NCBI GenBank assembly: GCA_902803365.1
Contig: CADCPU010000117.1
Span: 1-13,661 of the forward strand
DNA length: 13,661 nucleotides
DNA from: Oscillospiraceae bacterium
GTDB lineage: Bacteria > Bacillota_A > Clostridia > Saccharofermentanales > Saccharofermentanaceae
Direction of reading: 5' to 3'
Every line of letters begins with the position of its first letter. Position 1 is the first letter of the stretch. Below the pieces are notes generated by a model. That model saw only the letters and a list, made by a program, of their open reading frames with translations, did no database searches and was not told the DNA's origin. A program made the position numbers and the translations under genes. Shown here piece after piece: positions 6,310 to 13,019 of this stretch.

Positions 6310-7317
6310 ATGTTTGACGATCTTTTACCTGCAATCGAAAACTCCATACTCTCGGCTTCCGGAGCTATTCCGGTCATCTTCGAAGGTATCGAGCACACAC
6401 TCGAAAAGACAACGCCCGTAACCACGTCGAGCAAACACAGCTCACACGAGCTGCTTGTCTTGAGGAGCGGTAAGTGCGAGTTCACGATCGAAGGACATGT
6501 CTTTACGCTCGAGAAGGGCTCGATCCTCATCATAAGACCTAACACCGAGCATTCCGTCAAGGTATTGTCGGGTCAGGCAGATATGTTCGTCCTCTACTTC
6601 GGTTTCTCGCGTGATGTTGAAGTCACGGGCAAGGCCGTAAGCCAGATGAACAAGAAGCCTGAGACTCCGAAGAACCCTTCCGCGCCTCACAGCGGACCGA
6701 GCGTTCAGGTCCCTTATATCATGGCGCAGACACCGCTCGAGAGCTTCATGAACTTCGCATCGGGCGAAGATAACTTTGAAGCATCGTCTACCGCGGGCAA
6801 GTACATAATCATATCCGGCGGATACAAGAGAGACATCGCCAGGGTGGTTGAGCGCATAGTCGAAGAGAGCAAGGGGCAGATGCTCAACAAGGAACTCATG
6901 CTCCAGGTCCTGACGGTCGAGCTTATGGTGATGCTCGCGAGAGCAATGAAGAGCGAGTGGGAAGAGAGCCTGCGCGTAAAAAACGGCAAGGCAAGAGAAC
7001 TCGTATTCATCGCCAAGGATTATATCGACCAGAACTTCGACAGAGGCATCTCGGTAGCAGATGCCGCATCATACGTATTCTTGAGCCAGGGATATTTTAC
7101 CAGGGCTTTTAGGGACGAACTCGGAATAAGTCCGATGTCCTACCTTATGAAAAAGAGAATAGAGAAAGCTTGCGAATTGCTCGAAAACAACGAGATCAAG
7201 GTATCGGGTGTCGCTTCGCAGACGGGATTTTCGAGTCCTCAGAGATTCAATGTCGCGTTCAGGAAGCAGACGGGCCTTACTCCGATGGAGTACAGACGCA
7301 AGAAACAAAAAGACTAA
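6310..7317 (+). CDS. AraC-family regulator with cupin domain, second copy
   Basis: A 335-residue regulator only 11 bases after the pseudoesterase stop. Its ribosome site AGGAGG (6298-6303) begins on the last base of that stop codon, so the two genes form an operon. Residues about 35-98 are a cupin-like domain (SSHELLVLRSGKCEFTIEG, then KGSILIIRPNTEHSV), which lacks the clean HxH of the facing AraC protein. Residues 108-135 are a Pro-rich linker and 170-220 a helical segment. The AraC DNA-binding domain is at about 232-331, with ISVADAASYVFLSQGYFTRA (247-266) and KVSGVASQTGFSSPQRFNVA (297-316). It is similar in layout to the minus-strand regulator but not a close duplicate. It may regulate its own operon or a distant target. 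Confidence 0.9.
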   Translation: MFDDLLPAIENSILSASGAIPVIFEGIEHTLEKTTPVTTSSKHSSHELLVLRSGKCEFTIEGHVFTLEKGSILIIRPNTEHSVKVLSGQADMFVLYFGFSRDVEVTGKAVSQMNKKPETPKNPSAPHSGPSVQVPYIMAQTPLESFMNFASGEDNFEASSTAGKYIIISGGYKRDIARVVERIVEESKGQMLNKELMLQVLTVELMVMLARAMKSEWEESLRVKNGKARELVFIAKDYIDQNFDRGISVADAASYVFLSQGYFTRAFRDELGISPMSYLMKKRIEKACELLENNEIKVSGVASQTGFSSPQRFNVAFRKQTGLTPMEYRRKKQKD

Positions 7318-7334
7318 AGAGGTGACATTCAGTA

Positions 7335-7958
7335 ATGTACGATTACGATTCGGATTTTAAGATCCCTGAAGAGAGCAGAAAGAACATGGATCTCGAGAAG
7401 ATCGAGAAGGCCGTGAGGATGATACTTGAAGGGATAGGAGAAGACCCTGACAGGGAAGGACTTCAGGAGACACCTGTGCGCGTGGCAAGGATGTATGCCG
7501 AAGTATTCTCGGGACTTCACAGAGATATCTCACAGGATATCAAGGTCTTTACCGAGCCGGGTAACGACGAGATGATCCTCATAGGTGATATCCCTTTCTA
7601 TTCGATGTGCGAACATCACCTCCTGCCTTTCCACGGCAAGGCGCATGTAGTATATATCCCGCGTGACGGCAAGATCCTGGGCCTTTCAAAGGTTGCAAGG
7701 ATCGTTGATACGCTCTCCAGGAAGCCTCAGCTTCAGGAACGTCTCACATCCGAGATCGCGGACGAGATAATCAAGGCGGTCAACGCAGCATCTGTCTGCG
7801 TAGTGATCGAGGCCGAGCACCTTTGTATGACAATGAGAGGAATCAGAAAGCCGGGCTCCAAGACCGTAACTTCTGCCATGAGAGGCGGATGCCGTACGGA
7901 TGCAAGGACCAGGAACGAGGCTCTCGCACTTATCAATCGTCAAAGGATCGGTGGCTGA
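7335..7958 (+). CDS. folE: GTP cyclohydrolase I
   Basis: Converts GTP to 7,8-dihydroneopterin triphosphate, the first step of folate synthesis. The 207-residue length is normal for a type IA enzyme. The zinc ligands are C92 and H95 in the SMCEHH motif and C164 in [27 protein letters not shown] and the arginine-rich end ([14 protein letters not shown]) are also conserved. The start follows AGAGGTG (7318-7324) by 10 bases. It sits 17 bases after the second AraC gene and just before folP. The folP-folB-folK neighbours indicate folate rather than queuosine or biopterin synthesis. No separate promoter or riboswitch could be found in the short gap. Confidence 0.97.
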   Translation: MYDYDSDFKIPEESRKNMDLEKIEKAVRMILEGIGEDPDREGLQETPVRVARMYAEVFSGLHRDISQDIKVFTEPGNDEMILIGDIPFYSMCEHHLLPFHGKAHVVYIPRDGKILGLSKVARIVDTLSRKPQLQERLTSEIADEIIKAVNAASVCVVIEAEHLCMTMRGIRKPGSKTVTSAMRGGCRTDARTRNEALALINRQRIGG

Positions 7959-7962
7959 TAAG

Positions 7963-8784
7963 ATGGAAGTTTGGAAACTGCGCGGTAAGGATCTTAAGCT
8001 TACAAAGAGCCCGCTTATCATGGGCATATTAAACGTTACGCCTGATTCGTTCTCGGACGGCGGTAAGTTCGATTCCTATGACAAAGCAATGAAGCACGCT
8101 GAGGAGATGATAAGACAGGGGGCTGCGATCATCGATATCGGAGGCGAGTCTACAAGACCGGGTGCTGCCAAGGTAGGCGAAGCAGAAGAGCTCGAGCGCG
8201 TAGTCCCGATCGTCGAAGGTATCGTCAAGAACTTTGATACCGTGATCTCCGTGGATACATATAAGAGCAAGGTCGCAGAGGAGACTCTCAAGGCGGGCGC
8301 TCATATCATCAATGACATCTACGGATTCCTCAAAGACGAGAATATGGCTGCTGTAGCAAAACAGTACGAAGCAGGTATCGTCCTTATGGCAAATGCCGAG
8401 CTTCGAACGGATGGTTCGGATATCATCACATATGCCGAAGCACATCTTAAGAGATCGTTGGAGCTCTGTCATAACGTGGGCATCACCGATGATCACATCC
8501 TGATCGATCCGGGTGTGGGATTCCATACGACAAGAGAAGAAGACTTAAAGCTCATAAGAGATTTTAAATATGGTGACAATACGCTCCTCGGAGTATCAAG
8601 AAAGAGGATCGTCGCACATCTTCTCGATCGCGAGACTGAGGCTTCAGAGAGAGCTGCGGGATCTGTAGGACTTGCGCTCGCGGGAGCAGCAAAGGGCGCG
8701 AGAGTCATCCGTGTTCACGACGTGCTCGAGACTCGTGATGCGCTTAAGACTTATGCAGCGGTAATGTTCGGGGAGGATTCCTGA
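7963..8784 (+). CDS. folP: Dihydropteroate synthase
   Basis: Joins 6-hydroxymethyl-7,8-dihydropterin diphosphate to p-aminobenzoate to give dihydropteroate; it is the sulfonamide target. At 273 residues it is a typical TIM-barrel enzyme. Motifs: LIMGILNVTPDSFSDGG (18-34), IIDIGGESTRPGA (56-68), ISVDT (95-99), IINDIYG (115-121), LIDPGVGF (180-187), VSRKR (211-215) and RVHDV ending the barrel. The loop after strand five is odd: the usual MH-M/R-x-G-x-P segment is replaced by LMANAELRTDGSD, and the GFGK of DPG.GFGK reads GFHT. The start at ATG 7963 has only GGTGG (7950-7954) as ribosome site, 8 bases upstream; an in-frame GTG at 7951 would overlap folE. It ends in TGATG, overlapping folB by one base. 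Confidence 0.93.
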   Translation: MEVWKLRGKDLKLTKSPLIMGILNVTPDSFSDGGKFDSYDKAMKHAEEMIRQGAAIIDIGGESTRPGAAKVGEAEELERVVPIVEGIVKNFDTVISVDTYKSKVAEETLKAGAHIINDIYGFLKDENMAAVAKQYEAGIVLMANAELRTDGSDIITYAEAHLKRSLELCHNVGITDDHILIDPGVGFHTTREEDLKLIRDFKYGDNTLLGVSRKRIVAHLLDRETEASERAAGSVGLALAGAAKGARVIRVHDVLETRDALKTYAAVMFGEDS

Positions 8785-9149
8785 TGGATAAGATCATCAT
8801 GCGCGAGATGAGATTTTGGAGTCACGTCGGATGCCTCGATTTTGAGAAGGTGAACGGACAGGAGTTCGTGATCGATGCGGTCCTGGGATTTGATGAGATC
8901 CGCGGCTGCTATACTGATGAGCTTGACGACACCTGCGATTATTCCAAGGTCTATGAAGAGATCGAGAAGGTCGTGACGGGTGCCGATTGTGATCTTATCG
9001 AGCGCCTTGCTCAGATGATCGCTGACGTGATATTTAAGACTGACGAGCGCGTAAGCTTCGTCAAGGTCAAGGTCTCCAAGCCCGATGCACCGATCGACGG
9101 CAAGTTCGCGGCTATGGAAGTGGAGATAGAAAGGCATAGGAATGGCTGA
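8784..9149 (+). CDS. folB: Dihydroneopterin aldolase
   Basis: Cleaves 7,8-dihydroneopterin to 6-hydroxymethyl-7,8-dihydropterin and glycolaldehyde, between folE and folK in the pathway. The 121-residue size fits the homo-octameric family. Visible signatures are FWSHVGCLDFEKVNGQEF with the catalytic-site Glu E21, DTCDYSKVY (49-57), LIERLA (71-76) and VSKPDAPI with active-site Lys K99. The ATG overlaps the folP stop (TGATG), with GGGGAGG (8770-8776) upstream as ribosome site. It overlaps folK by 8 bases, so translation of the block is probably coupled. Confidence 0.95.
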   Translation: MDKIIMREMRFWSHVGCLDFEKVNGQEFVIDAVLGFDEIRGCYTDELDDTCDYSKVYEEIEKVVTGADCDLIERLAQMIADVIFKTDERVSFVKVKVSKPDAPIDGKFAAMEVEIERHRNG

Positions 9150-9609
9150 AAAGGTTAAGTGCTATATGTCGCTCGGAAGTAACATCGGCGACAGGGAAGA
9201 GAACTTAAGGCAGGCGGTGCGCCTCTTATCCGAGTCCGGCAGGATATACGATATCAAGGCTTCATCTCTTTATGAGACCGAGCCTGTCGGATACGACGAT
9301 CAGGACTGGTTCTATAATATCTGCATCAGTTTTGATACCGATCTTGAGCCTCTCGAACTTCTTGATCTCTCTCAGGGGATCGAGCATGAACTTAAGCGCG
9401 TGCGCCTCATAAAGAACGGCCCCAGGACCATTGATCTTGATATCCTTCTCTACGGAGATCTTAAGATAAACATACCGAGGCTCATCGTGCCGCACGAGAG
9501 GATGTTCCGGCGGGCGTTCGTGCTGATGCCCCTGTCGGAACTCAAGGACATCGATGTTCCGATACCTGAGGACAAGGGTGTCATAAAGCGCGGCAGGTTT
9601 ACCTTTTAA
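9142..9609 (+). CDS. folK: 6-hydroxymethyl-7,8-dihydropterin pyrophosphokinase
   Basis: Transfers pyrophosphate from ATP to 6-hydroxymethyl-dihydropterin, giving the FolP substrate. The 155-residue length is normal for HPPK. Motifs: YMSLGSNIGDREENL (8-22), SSLYETEPVGYDDQDWFYN (41-59, the pterin-binding stretch), NGPRTIDLDILLY (92-104, with magnesium-binding D98 and D100) and VPHERMFRRAFVLMPL (116-131). AGAAAGG (9128-9134) lies 7 bases before the ATG, inside the end of folB. It closes the folE-P-B-K cluster; no folC or pab gene is present. The last codons hold the -35 of the next transcript, and no terminator hairpin follows. Confidence 0.96.
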   Translation: MAEKVKCYMSLGSNIGDREENLRQAVRLLSESGRIYDIKASSLYETEPVGYDDQDWFYNICISFDTDLEPLELLDLSQGIEHELKRVRLIKNGPRTIDLDILLYGDLKINIPRLIVPHERMFRRAFVLMPLSELKDIDVPIPEDKGVIKRGRFTF

Positions 9610-9626
9610 TCTTAAAAATATATAAT
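9598..9626 (+). promoter_or_regulatory. Promoter of the Asn-rich protein-tmk-holB-ricT operon
   Basis: TTTACC (9598-9603), a 17-base spacer, and a perfect TATAAT (9621-9626), giving a start near 9633 and a leader of about 24 bases with TAGGAGGG. The -35 overlaps the last codons of folK. Confidence 0.7.
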
Positions 9627-9656
9627 AACCAGGTATGCGTATTCTAGGAGGGAAAG

Positions 9657-10106
9657 ATGGCAGAAAATACTCAGAATCCGTCTTCGGGCAATCAGGGCAA
9701 CAGAAACGGCAACGGAAACAGAAACAACAATTACCGCAGAAGGAATAACAGAAACCGCCACGGAAACAACGGCGGCAACAAGGAGAATCAGAATCAGAAT
9801 CCAAACCAGAATCCTGCTTCTGAGAACAGGAAACCTCAAAGAGAGGGTAATCCTAATGCCAACGCGGGCGGAAACAAGGGCAACAACCAGGGCCGCAAGA
9901 ACCGTAATAATAACCAAAACGGCGAGAGACGCAATAACAATTTCAATAAGAACGACAGGCCTCACACATCCGAGAGACCTCCAAAGCAGGCTCCTGTTGC
10001 GGTAAAGGCAGAGGAGACGGCTCAGGATATCAGCAAGGACGTAGAGCGCATCGAGAAAGAGATCTGGCTTGAGATCGCCGATATCAGGAATATCAAGCTC
10101 GACTAA
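9657..10106 (+). CDS. Asn/Arg/Gly-rich disordered protein of unknown function
   Basis: A 149-residue protein I do not recognise. In the first 100 residues 38 are Asn, with many Arg, Gly and Gln, no Cys and almost no hydrophobic residues; this part must be disordered and is strongly basic. Residues about 100-118 are Pro-rich. The last 30 (from about 120: DISKDVERIEKEIWLEIAD...) look like one charged amphipathic helix. Strong ribosome site TAGGAGGG (9645-9652), a promoter just upstream, and a stop 13 bases before tmk support a real gene. The composition resembles RNA-binding, condensate-forming tails, and the linked ricT gene acts in RNA processing, but a function in RNA biology is only a guess. 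Most Asn codons are AAC or AAT in mixed order, so it is not a simple triplet repeat. Confidence 0.8.
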   Translation: MAENTQNPSSGNQGNRNGNGNRNNNYRRRNNRNRHGNNGGNKENQNQNPNQNPASENRKPQREGNPNANAGGNKGNNQGRKNRNNNQNGERRNNNFNKNDRPHTSERPPKQAPVAVKAEETAQDISKDVERIEKEIWLEIADIRNIKLD

Positions 10107-10119
10107 TGAGGATCAGGCT

Positions 10120-10740
10120 TTGGACAGAGGACTGTTTATCACATTTGAAGGAATAGACGGCTGCGGCAAGAGTACTCAGTTCGAGATGCTCAAGAGTTAC
10201 CTCGAGAGCGAAAAGGTCGAGTACATCGTAGTCAGGGAACCGGGCGGGACCGTCATCGGCGAGAAGATCCGCGAGATCTTGCTGAGCAAGAAAAACGACA
10301 GGATGACTTCGATGGCAGAGTTGCTGCTTTTCGAGGCCGCCAGGGCACAGATAACTGAAGAGACGATAATCCCTTCACTCAATAAGGGAATTACTGTTCT
10401 CTGCGACAGATTTTTCGATTCCACAACGGCTTATCAGGGATATGCCAGAGGTATCGGAACGAAGATAACGGACGAACTCAACACCCTCGCTACCGGCGGA
10501 CTTAAGCCGGATATCACGTTCTTCATCGACATCACGGTCGACGAGGCGCTAAGGAGGAGAGGGATCAGAGGAGAAGGCGACGATCGTATGGAAGCTCTCG
10601 GAACGGAGTTCCAGCGCAAGGTCGCAGAAGGCTACAGGCAGGCTGCCGCAGCCGACTCCAGGATAAAGACGATCGACGGAATGAGGACGCCTGAAGAGAT
10701 CTTCGAAGACATTAAACGGATTTACGGGGAGAGAAGATGA
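10120..10740 (+). CDS. tmk: Thymidylate kinase
   Basis: Phosphorylates dTMP to dTDP for DNA synthesis. With the start at TTG 10120 the protein is 206 residues, the usual size. Motifs: P-loop FEGIDGCGKSTQ (9-20), REPGGT (39-44), FEAAR (71-75), CDRFFDSTTAYQG (95-107) and an Arg-rich LID (RRRGIRGEGDDRM, 145-157). TTG 10120 is preferred because TGAGGA (10107-10112) lies 7 bases upstream and the next residues (MDRGLFITFEG) match the family N-terminus; the longer frame from ATG 10069 would overlap the Asn-rich gene by 38 bases and add an unmatched tail. It ends ATGA, overlapping holB by four bases. Confidence 0.95.
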   Translation: MDRGLFITFEGIDGCGKSTQFEMLKSYLESEKVEYIVVREPGGTVIGEKIREILLSKKNDRMTSMAELLLFEAARAQITEETIIPSLNKGITVLCDRFFDSTTAYQGYARGIGTKITDELNTLATGGLKPDITFFIDITVDEALRRRGIRGEGDDRMEALGTEFQRKVAEGYRQAAAADSRIKTIDGMRTPEEIFEDIKRIYGERR

Positions 10741-11759
10741 GTTTTACAAGGCTTATTGGACAGGAAGCAGTCAAGAAACGCTTGGCGCAGGAGATCACGG
10801 GCAATCCGTGCCATGCTTCCGTCTTCACGGGCGTAAAGGGAATAGGCAAGCACGAGTTTGCCCATGAATACGCCAAAGCCTTGCTGTGCTCTGAACCCAC
10901 ATCAGACGGCGCCTGCGGCCATTGCAACAACTGCAGGTATATCGAAGCCAAGACCCATCCTGACTTTATAATCCTTGAACCCGAGAAGGGCAGCAAGGGC
11001 ATCAAGGTCACGGATGTAAGGGAGAAGATCATCTCCGATATCAAGATCTGTCCTCAGATCTCTAAGAGGAAGGTCTACCTTATCGAGAGCGACGCCTTGA
11101 ACGAAGAAGGTCAGAACGCTCTCTTGAAATCACTTGAAGAACCGCCGGAGAACATCATGTTCATACTGATATGCGAAGATCCTTCGCTCCTGCTCCCGAC
11201 GGTCATGTCAAGAACAGTGGAGTTTAAGCTCCAGCCTTATACAAAAGAAGAGATAAGCTCATTCCTCACAAAGGCCAACGAGATCCACGGCGGCAAGAAT
11301 ACGCCGCAGCAGCTCAAGTTCATAGCTGATTTCTCGTCAGGCATCATAGGAAGGGCGATCGAGCTTCTTGATGACGAAGGATTCCTTCGAATGAGGAATG
11401 AAGTCATGGATATGGTACTGTCGATCGGAAGGGACAGTTATACGACGGTCCTTAACGACAGATATATATACTTTGAAGAGAATAAGGATCTTATCGACGA
11501 CATCCTGCTGTTCGTTCTCTGGACACTCGGAGATCTCGATATCCTTATCAAGAACAAAGCAAGTGACAAGATAATGAATCCCGACAAGCGTGATCAGCTC
11601 CTGAAGTTTCTGAGCGACAATCCGGGTGTCGGAGTAAAGAATATATCGGCAGCTTCTTCCTGCGTGACTACGGTCAGGAAGAGACTCGAGCTCAACGTAA
11701 ACTACATGTTTGCGATAAGCGACATGCTGCTCGGTATGAAGAAGGAGTTACAAGGATGA
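10737..11759 (+). CDS. holB: DNA polymerase III delta' subunit
   Basis: A clamp-loader subunit that helps load the beta sliding clamp at the replication fork. 340 residues. The AAA+ Walker A is GVKGIGK (32-38), followed by His rather than Ser/Thr, so nucleotide binding may be weak, as is common for delta'. A zinc-binding knuckle has C51, C60, C63 and C66. KVYLIESDALNEEGQNALLKSLEEPPE (from about 112) is the family hallmark, and SRTVEF (about 158) stands where related subunits have the SRC motif. The C-terminal part (about 210-340) is a helical collar. It overlaps tmk and ricT by four bases each (ATGA), which indicates coupled translation, and its order matches the Bacillus tmk-holB-yaaT region. 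Confidence 0.93.
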   Translation: MSFTRLIGQEAVKKRLAQEITGNPCHASVFTGVKGIGKHEFAHEYAKALLCSEPTSDGACGHCNNCRYIEAKTHPDFIILEPEKGSKGIKVTDVREKIISDIKICPQISKRKVYLIESDALNEEGQNALLKSLEEPPENIMFILICEDPSLLLPTVMSRTVEFKLQPYTKEEISSFLTKANEIHGGKNTPQQLKFIADFSSGIIGRAIELLDDEGFLRMRNEVMDMVLSIGRDSYTTVLNDRYIYFEENKDLIDDILLFVLWTLGDLDILIKNKASDKIMNPDKRDQLLKFLSDNPGVGVKNISAASSCVTTVRKRLELNVNYMFAISDMLLGMKKELQG

Positions 11760-12676
11760 CAAAGATAGTAAACGTGCGTTTTCACGACGCGGGCAAGAGC
11801 TACAAGTTCTCTTGCGAAGGCATGCACCTGAATATCGGTGATGCCGTAATGGTCGAGACTTCACTCGGCCTTGATCTGGCTCATGTATCCGAAGAGCCTG
11901 TTGATATCGATATATCGGATTACAAGGATCGCATATCCCCGGTACTTCGATTGGCAACGGATAAGGAGATCGAGCGCTTTAACGTTAAGAAAGAAAAAGA
12001 GAGAGAAGCATACGAGAAGTGCCAGCAGCTCATCGAGAAGCATAAGCTCAACATGAACCTCGTAGATGCCGTTTTCGCATTCGACGGCAAGAAGATCGTA
12101 TTCTTCTTTACATCCGACAACAGAGTCGATTTCCGTGAGCTCGTCAAGGATCTCGCAGCCGCTTTCAAGGCAAGGATCGAGCTCCGTCAGATAGGATCGA
12201 GAGATCAGGCAAAGCTCGTCGGAGGCATCGGTGTATGCGGCAGGGAACTTTGCTGCTGCACATTCCTCGAGCACTTCGCTCCGGTGTCACTCCGTATGGC
12301 AAGAGATCAGGGCTTGTCCCTTAATCCTACAAAGCTCAACGGCGCCTGCGGAAGACTTATGTGCTGCCTTCAGTTTGAGAAGGAAGCTTATGAGGATGCT
12401 CACAAGAGACTTCCGAAGAACGGCAAGAAGATCAGGACTCCGAGGGGAACAGGTACTGTCTCTGCGGTAGATCTCCTGGCTGAGAAGGTCACTGTCAAGT
12501 TCGAGACAGACGACGGTATCGAAGTCGAAAACTACGAATGGGCACAGCTCGAACCTCTTAATCCGAAGGAAAGGCAGTGCGGTCAGGATCCCGAGGCGTG
12601 TGCCGAATGTCATTCGGCTTGTAACGGCAAGGATATCCAGCTTCCGCCTTCAGATGATTCCGAGGACATTGAGTGA
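11756..12676 (+). CDS. ricT: RicT/YaaT (PSP1 domain), Y-complex subunit
   Basis: In Bacillus, RicT with RicA and RicF forms the Fe-S Y-complex that supports RNase Y-dependent mRNA maturation. The 306-residue protein shows the PSP1 region: LVGGIGVCGRELCCCTFL (154-171; C161, C166, C167, C168) and NGACGRLMCCLQFE (195-208; C198, C203, C204), with LNPTKL between them. An N-terminal beta part and a charged helix (about 69-97) precede it. Unusual is a C-terminal extension with C275-x6-C282-x2-C285-x3-C289 after the normal end of the domain, which could bind another metal or cluster. ATGA overlap with holB sets the start. No ricA or ricF gene is in the window. Confidence 0.92.
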   Translation: MTKIVNVRFHDAGKSYKFSCEGMHLNIGDAVMVETSLGLDLAHVSEEPVDIDISDYKDRISPVLRLATDKEIERFNVKKEKEREAYEKCQQLIEKHKLNMNLVDAVFAFDGKKIVFFFTSDNRVDFRELVKDLAAAFKARIELRQIGSRDQAKLVGGIGVCGRELCCCTFLEHFAPVSLRMARDQGLSLNPTKLNGACGRLMCCLQFEKEAYEDAHKRLPKNGKKIRTPRGTGTVSAVDLLAEKVTVKFETDDGIEVENYEWAQLEPLNPKERQCGQDPEACAECHSACNGKDIQLPPSDDSEDIE

Positions 12677-12699
12677 TAAGAAAAATATTTGTCCGATAA

Positions 12700-12729
12700 T
12701 TAACACATTTTACAAAAGATGTGTATAAT
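12700..12729 (+). promoter_or_regulatory. Ferredoxin promoter with embedded dyad
   Basis: TTAACA (12700-12705), an 18-base spacer and TATAAT (12724-12729). Within the spacer and touching both hexamers is an inverted repeat with arms ACACATTTT (12703-12711) and AAGATGTGT (12716-12724), eight of nine positions symmetric, centred on ACAA. The position is that of a classical repressor site; the regulator is unknown. Confidence 0.7.
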
Positions 12730-12761
12730 CAAGAATGTATAACATTCAGGAGGTAATATCT

Positions 12762-12932
12762 ATGGCTTATGTTATTTCTGATGCTTGCATTTCTTGTGGA
12801 AGCTGTGCAGAGGGTTGCCCTGTATCAGCAATCGCTCAGGGCGATACACAGTACAACATCGACACTTCCGTTTGCATAGAGTGCGGTGCTTGCGAGGCTA
12901 ACTGCCCTGTATCCGCTATTGCAGCAGAGTAA
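12762..12932 (+). CDS. 2[4Fe-4S] clostridial-type ferredoxin
   Basis: A 56-residue soluble electron carrier. Two cluster motifs are complete: C9-x2-C12-x2-C15-x3-C19-P and C38-x2-C41-x2-C44-x3-C48-P, each followed by VSAIA, the internal duplication of this family. The start at ATG 12762 follows AGGAGG (12748-12753) by 8 bases; a frame starting at 12735 would lie across the promoter and leader. Codons are T-rich at third positions, unlike neighbouring genes, which suggests high expression. Its own promoter and terminator make it a single-gene unit. Redox partners are not in the window. Confidence 0.97.
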   Translation: MAYVISDACISCGSCAEGCPVSAIAQGDTQYNIDTSVCIECGACEANCPVSAIAAE

Positions 12933-12950
12933 TTATTGCAAGTAAAAACG

Positions 12951-12985
12951 GGGTTGCCTTTGATCTTCAAGGGTAACCCTTTTTT
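12951..12985 (+). terminator. Intrinsic terminator after ferredoxin
   Basis: GGGTTGCC (12951-12958) pairs with GGTAACCC (12972-12979), with one G-U pair; two more A-T pairs can form beyond a one-base bulge. Six T follow (12980-12985). It starts 18 bases after the stop codon. Confidence 0.9.
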
Positions 12986-12990
12986 ATTAT

Positions 12991-13006
12991 CTTTTTTCGA
13001 AAAAAG
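12991..13006. repeat. 16-base perfect palindrome before the methyltransferase ribosome site
   Basis: CTTTTTTCGAAAAAAG is self-complementary and ends at the first G of AAAGGAGG (13003-13010). It could form a weak hairpin that partly hides the ribosome site, or may just be AT-rich spacer after the terminator. Confidence 0.35.
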
Positions 13007-13019
13007 GAGGACAGGCCTC

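Noticed and set aside
7318..7334. Possible THF riboswitch before folE
   Set aside because: Only 17 bases separate folE from the upstream gene, too short for the aptamer, and no aptamer-like bases were seen in the preceding coding end.
9612..9965. Minus-strand open frame coding for a very hydrophobic, membrane-like protein of 117 residues
   Set aside because: It is the antisense of the Asn-rich gene: AAC and AAT codons read in reverse give Val and Ile, so the hydrophobicity is an artefact. No ribosome site precedes its start.
10069..10119. ATG 10069 as start of tmk
   Set aside because: It would overlap the Asn-rich gene by 38 bases and add 17 unmatched residues; TGAGGA before TTG 10120 and the family N-terminus favour the TTG.
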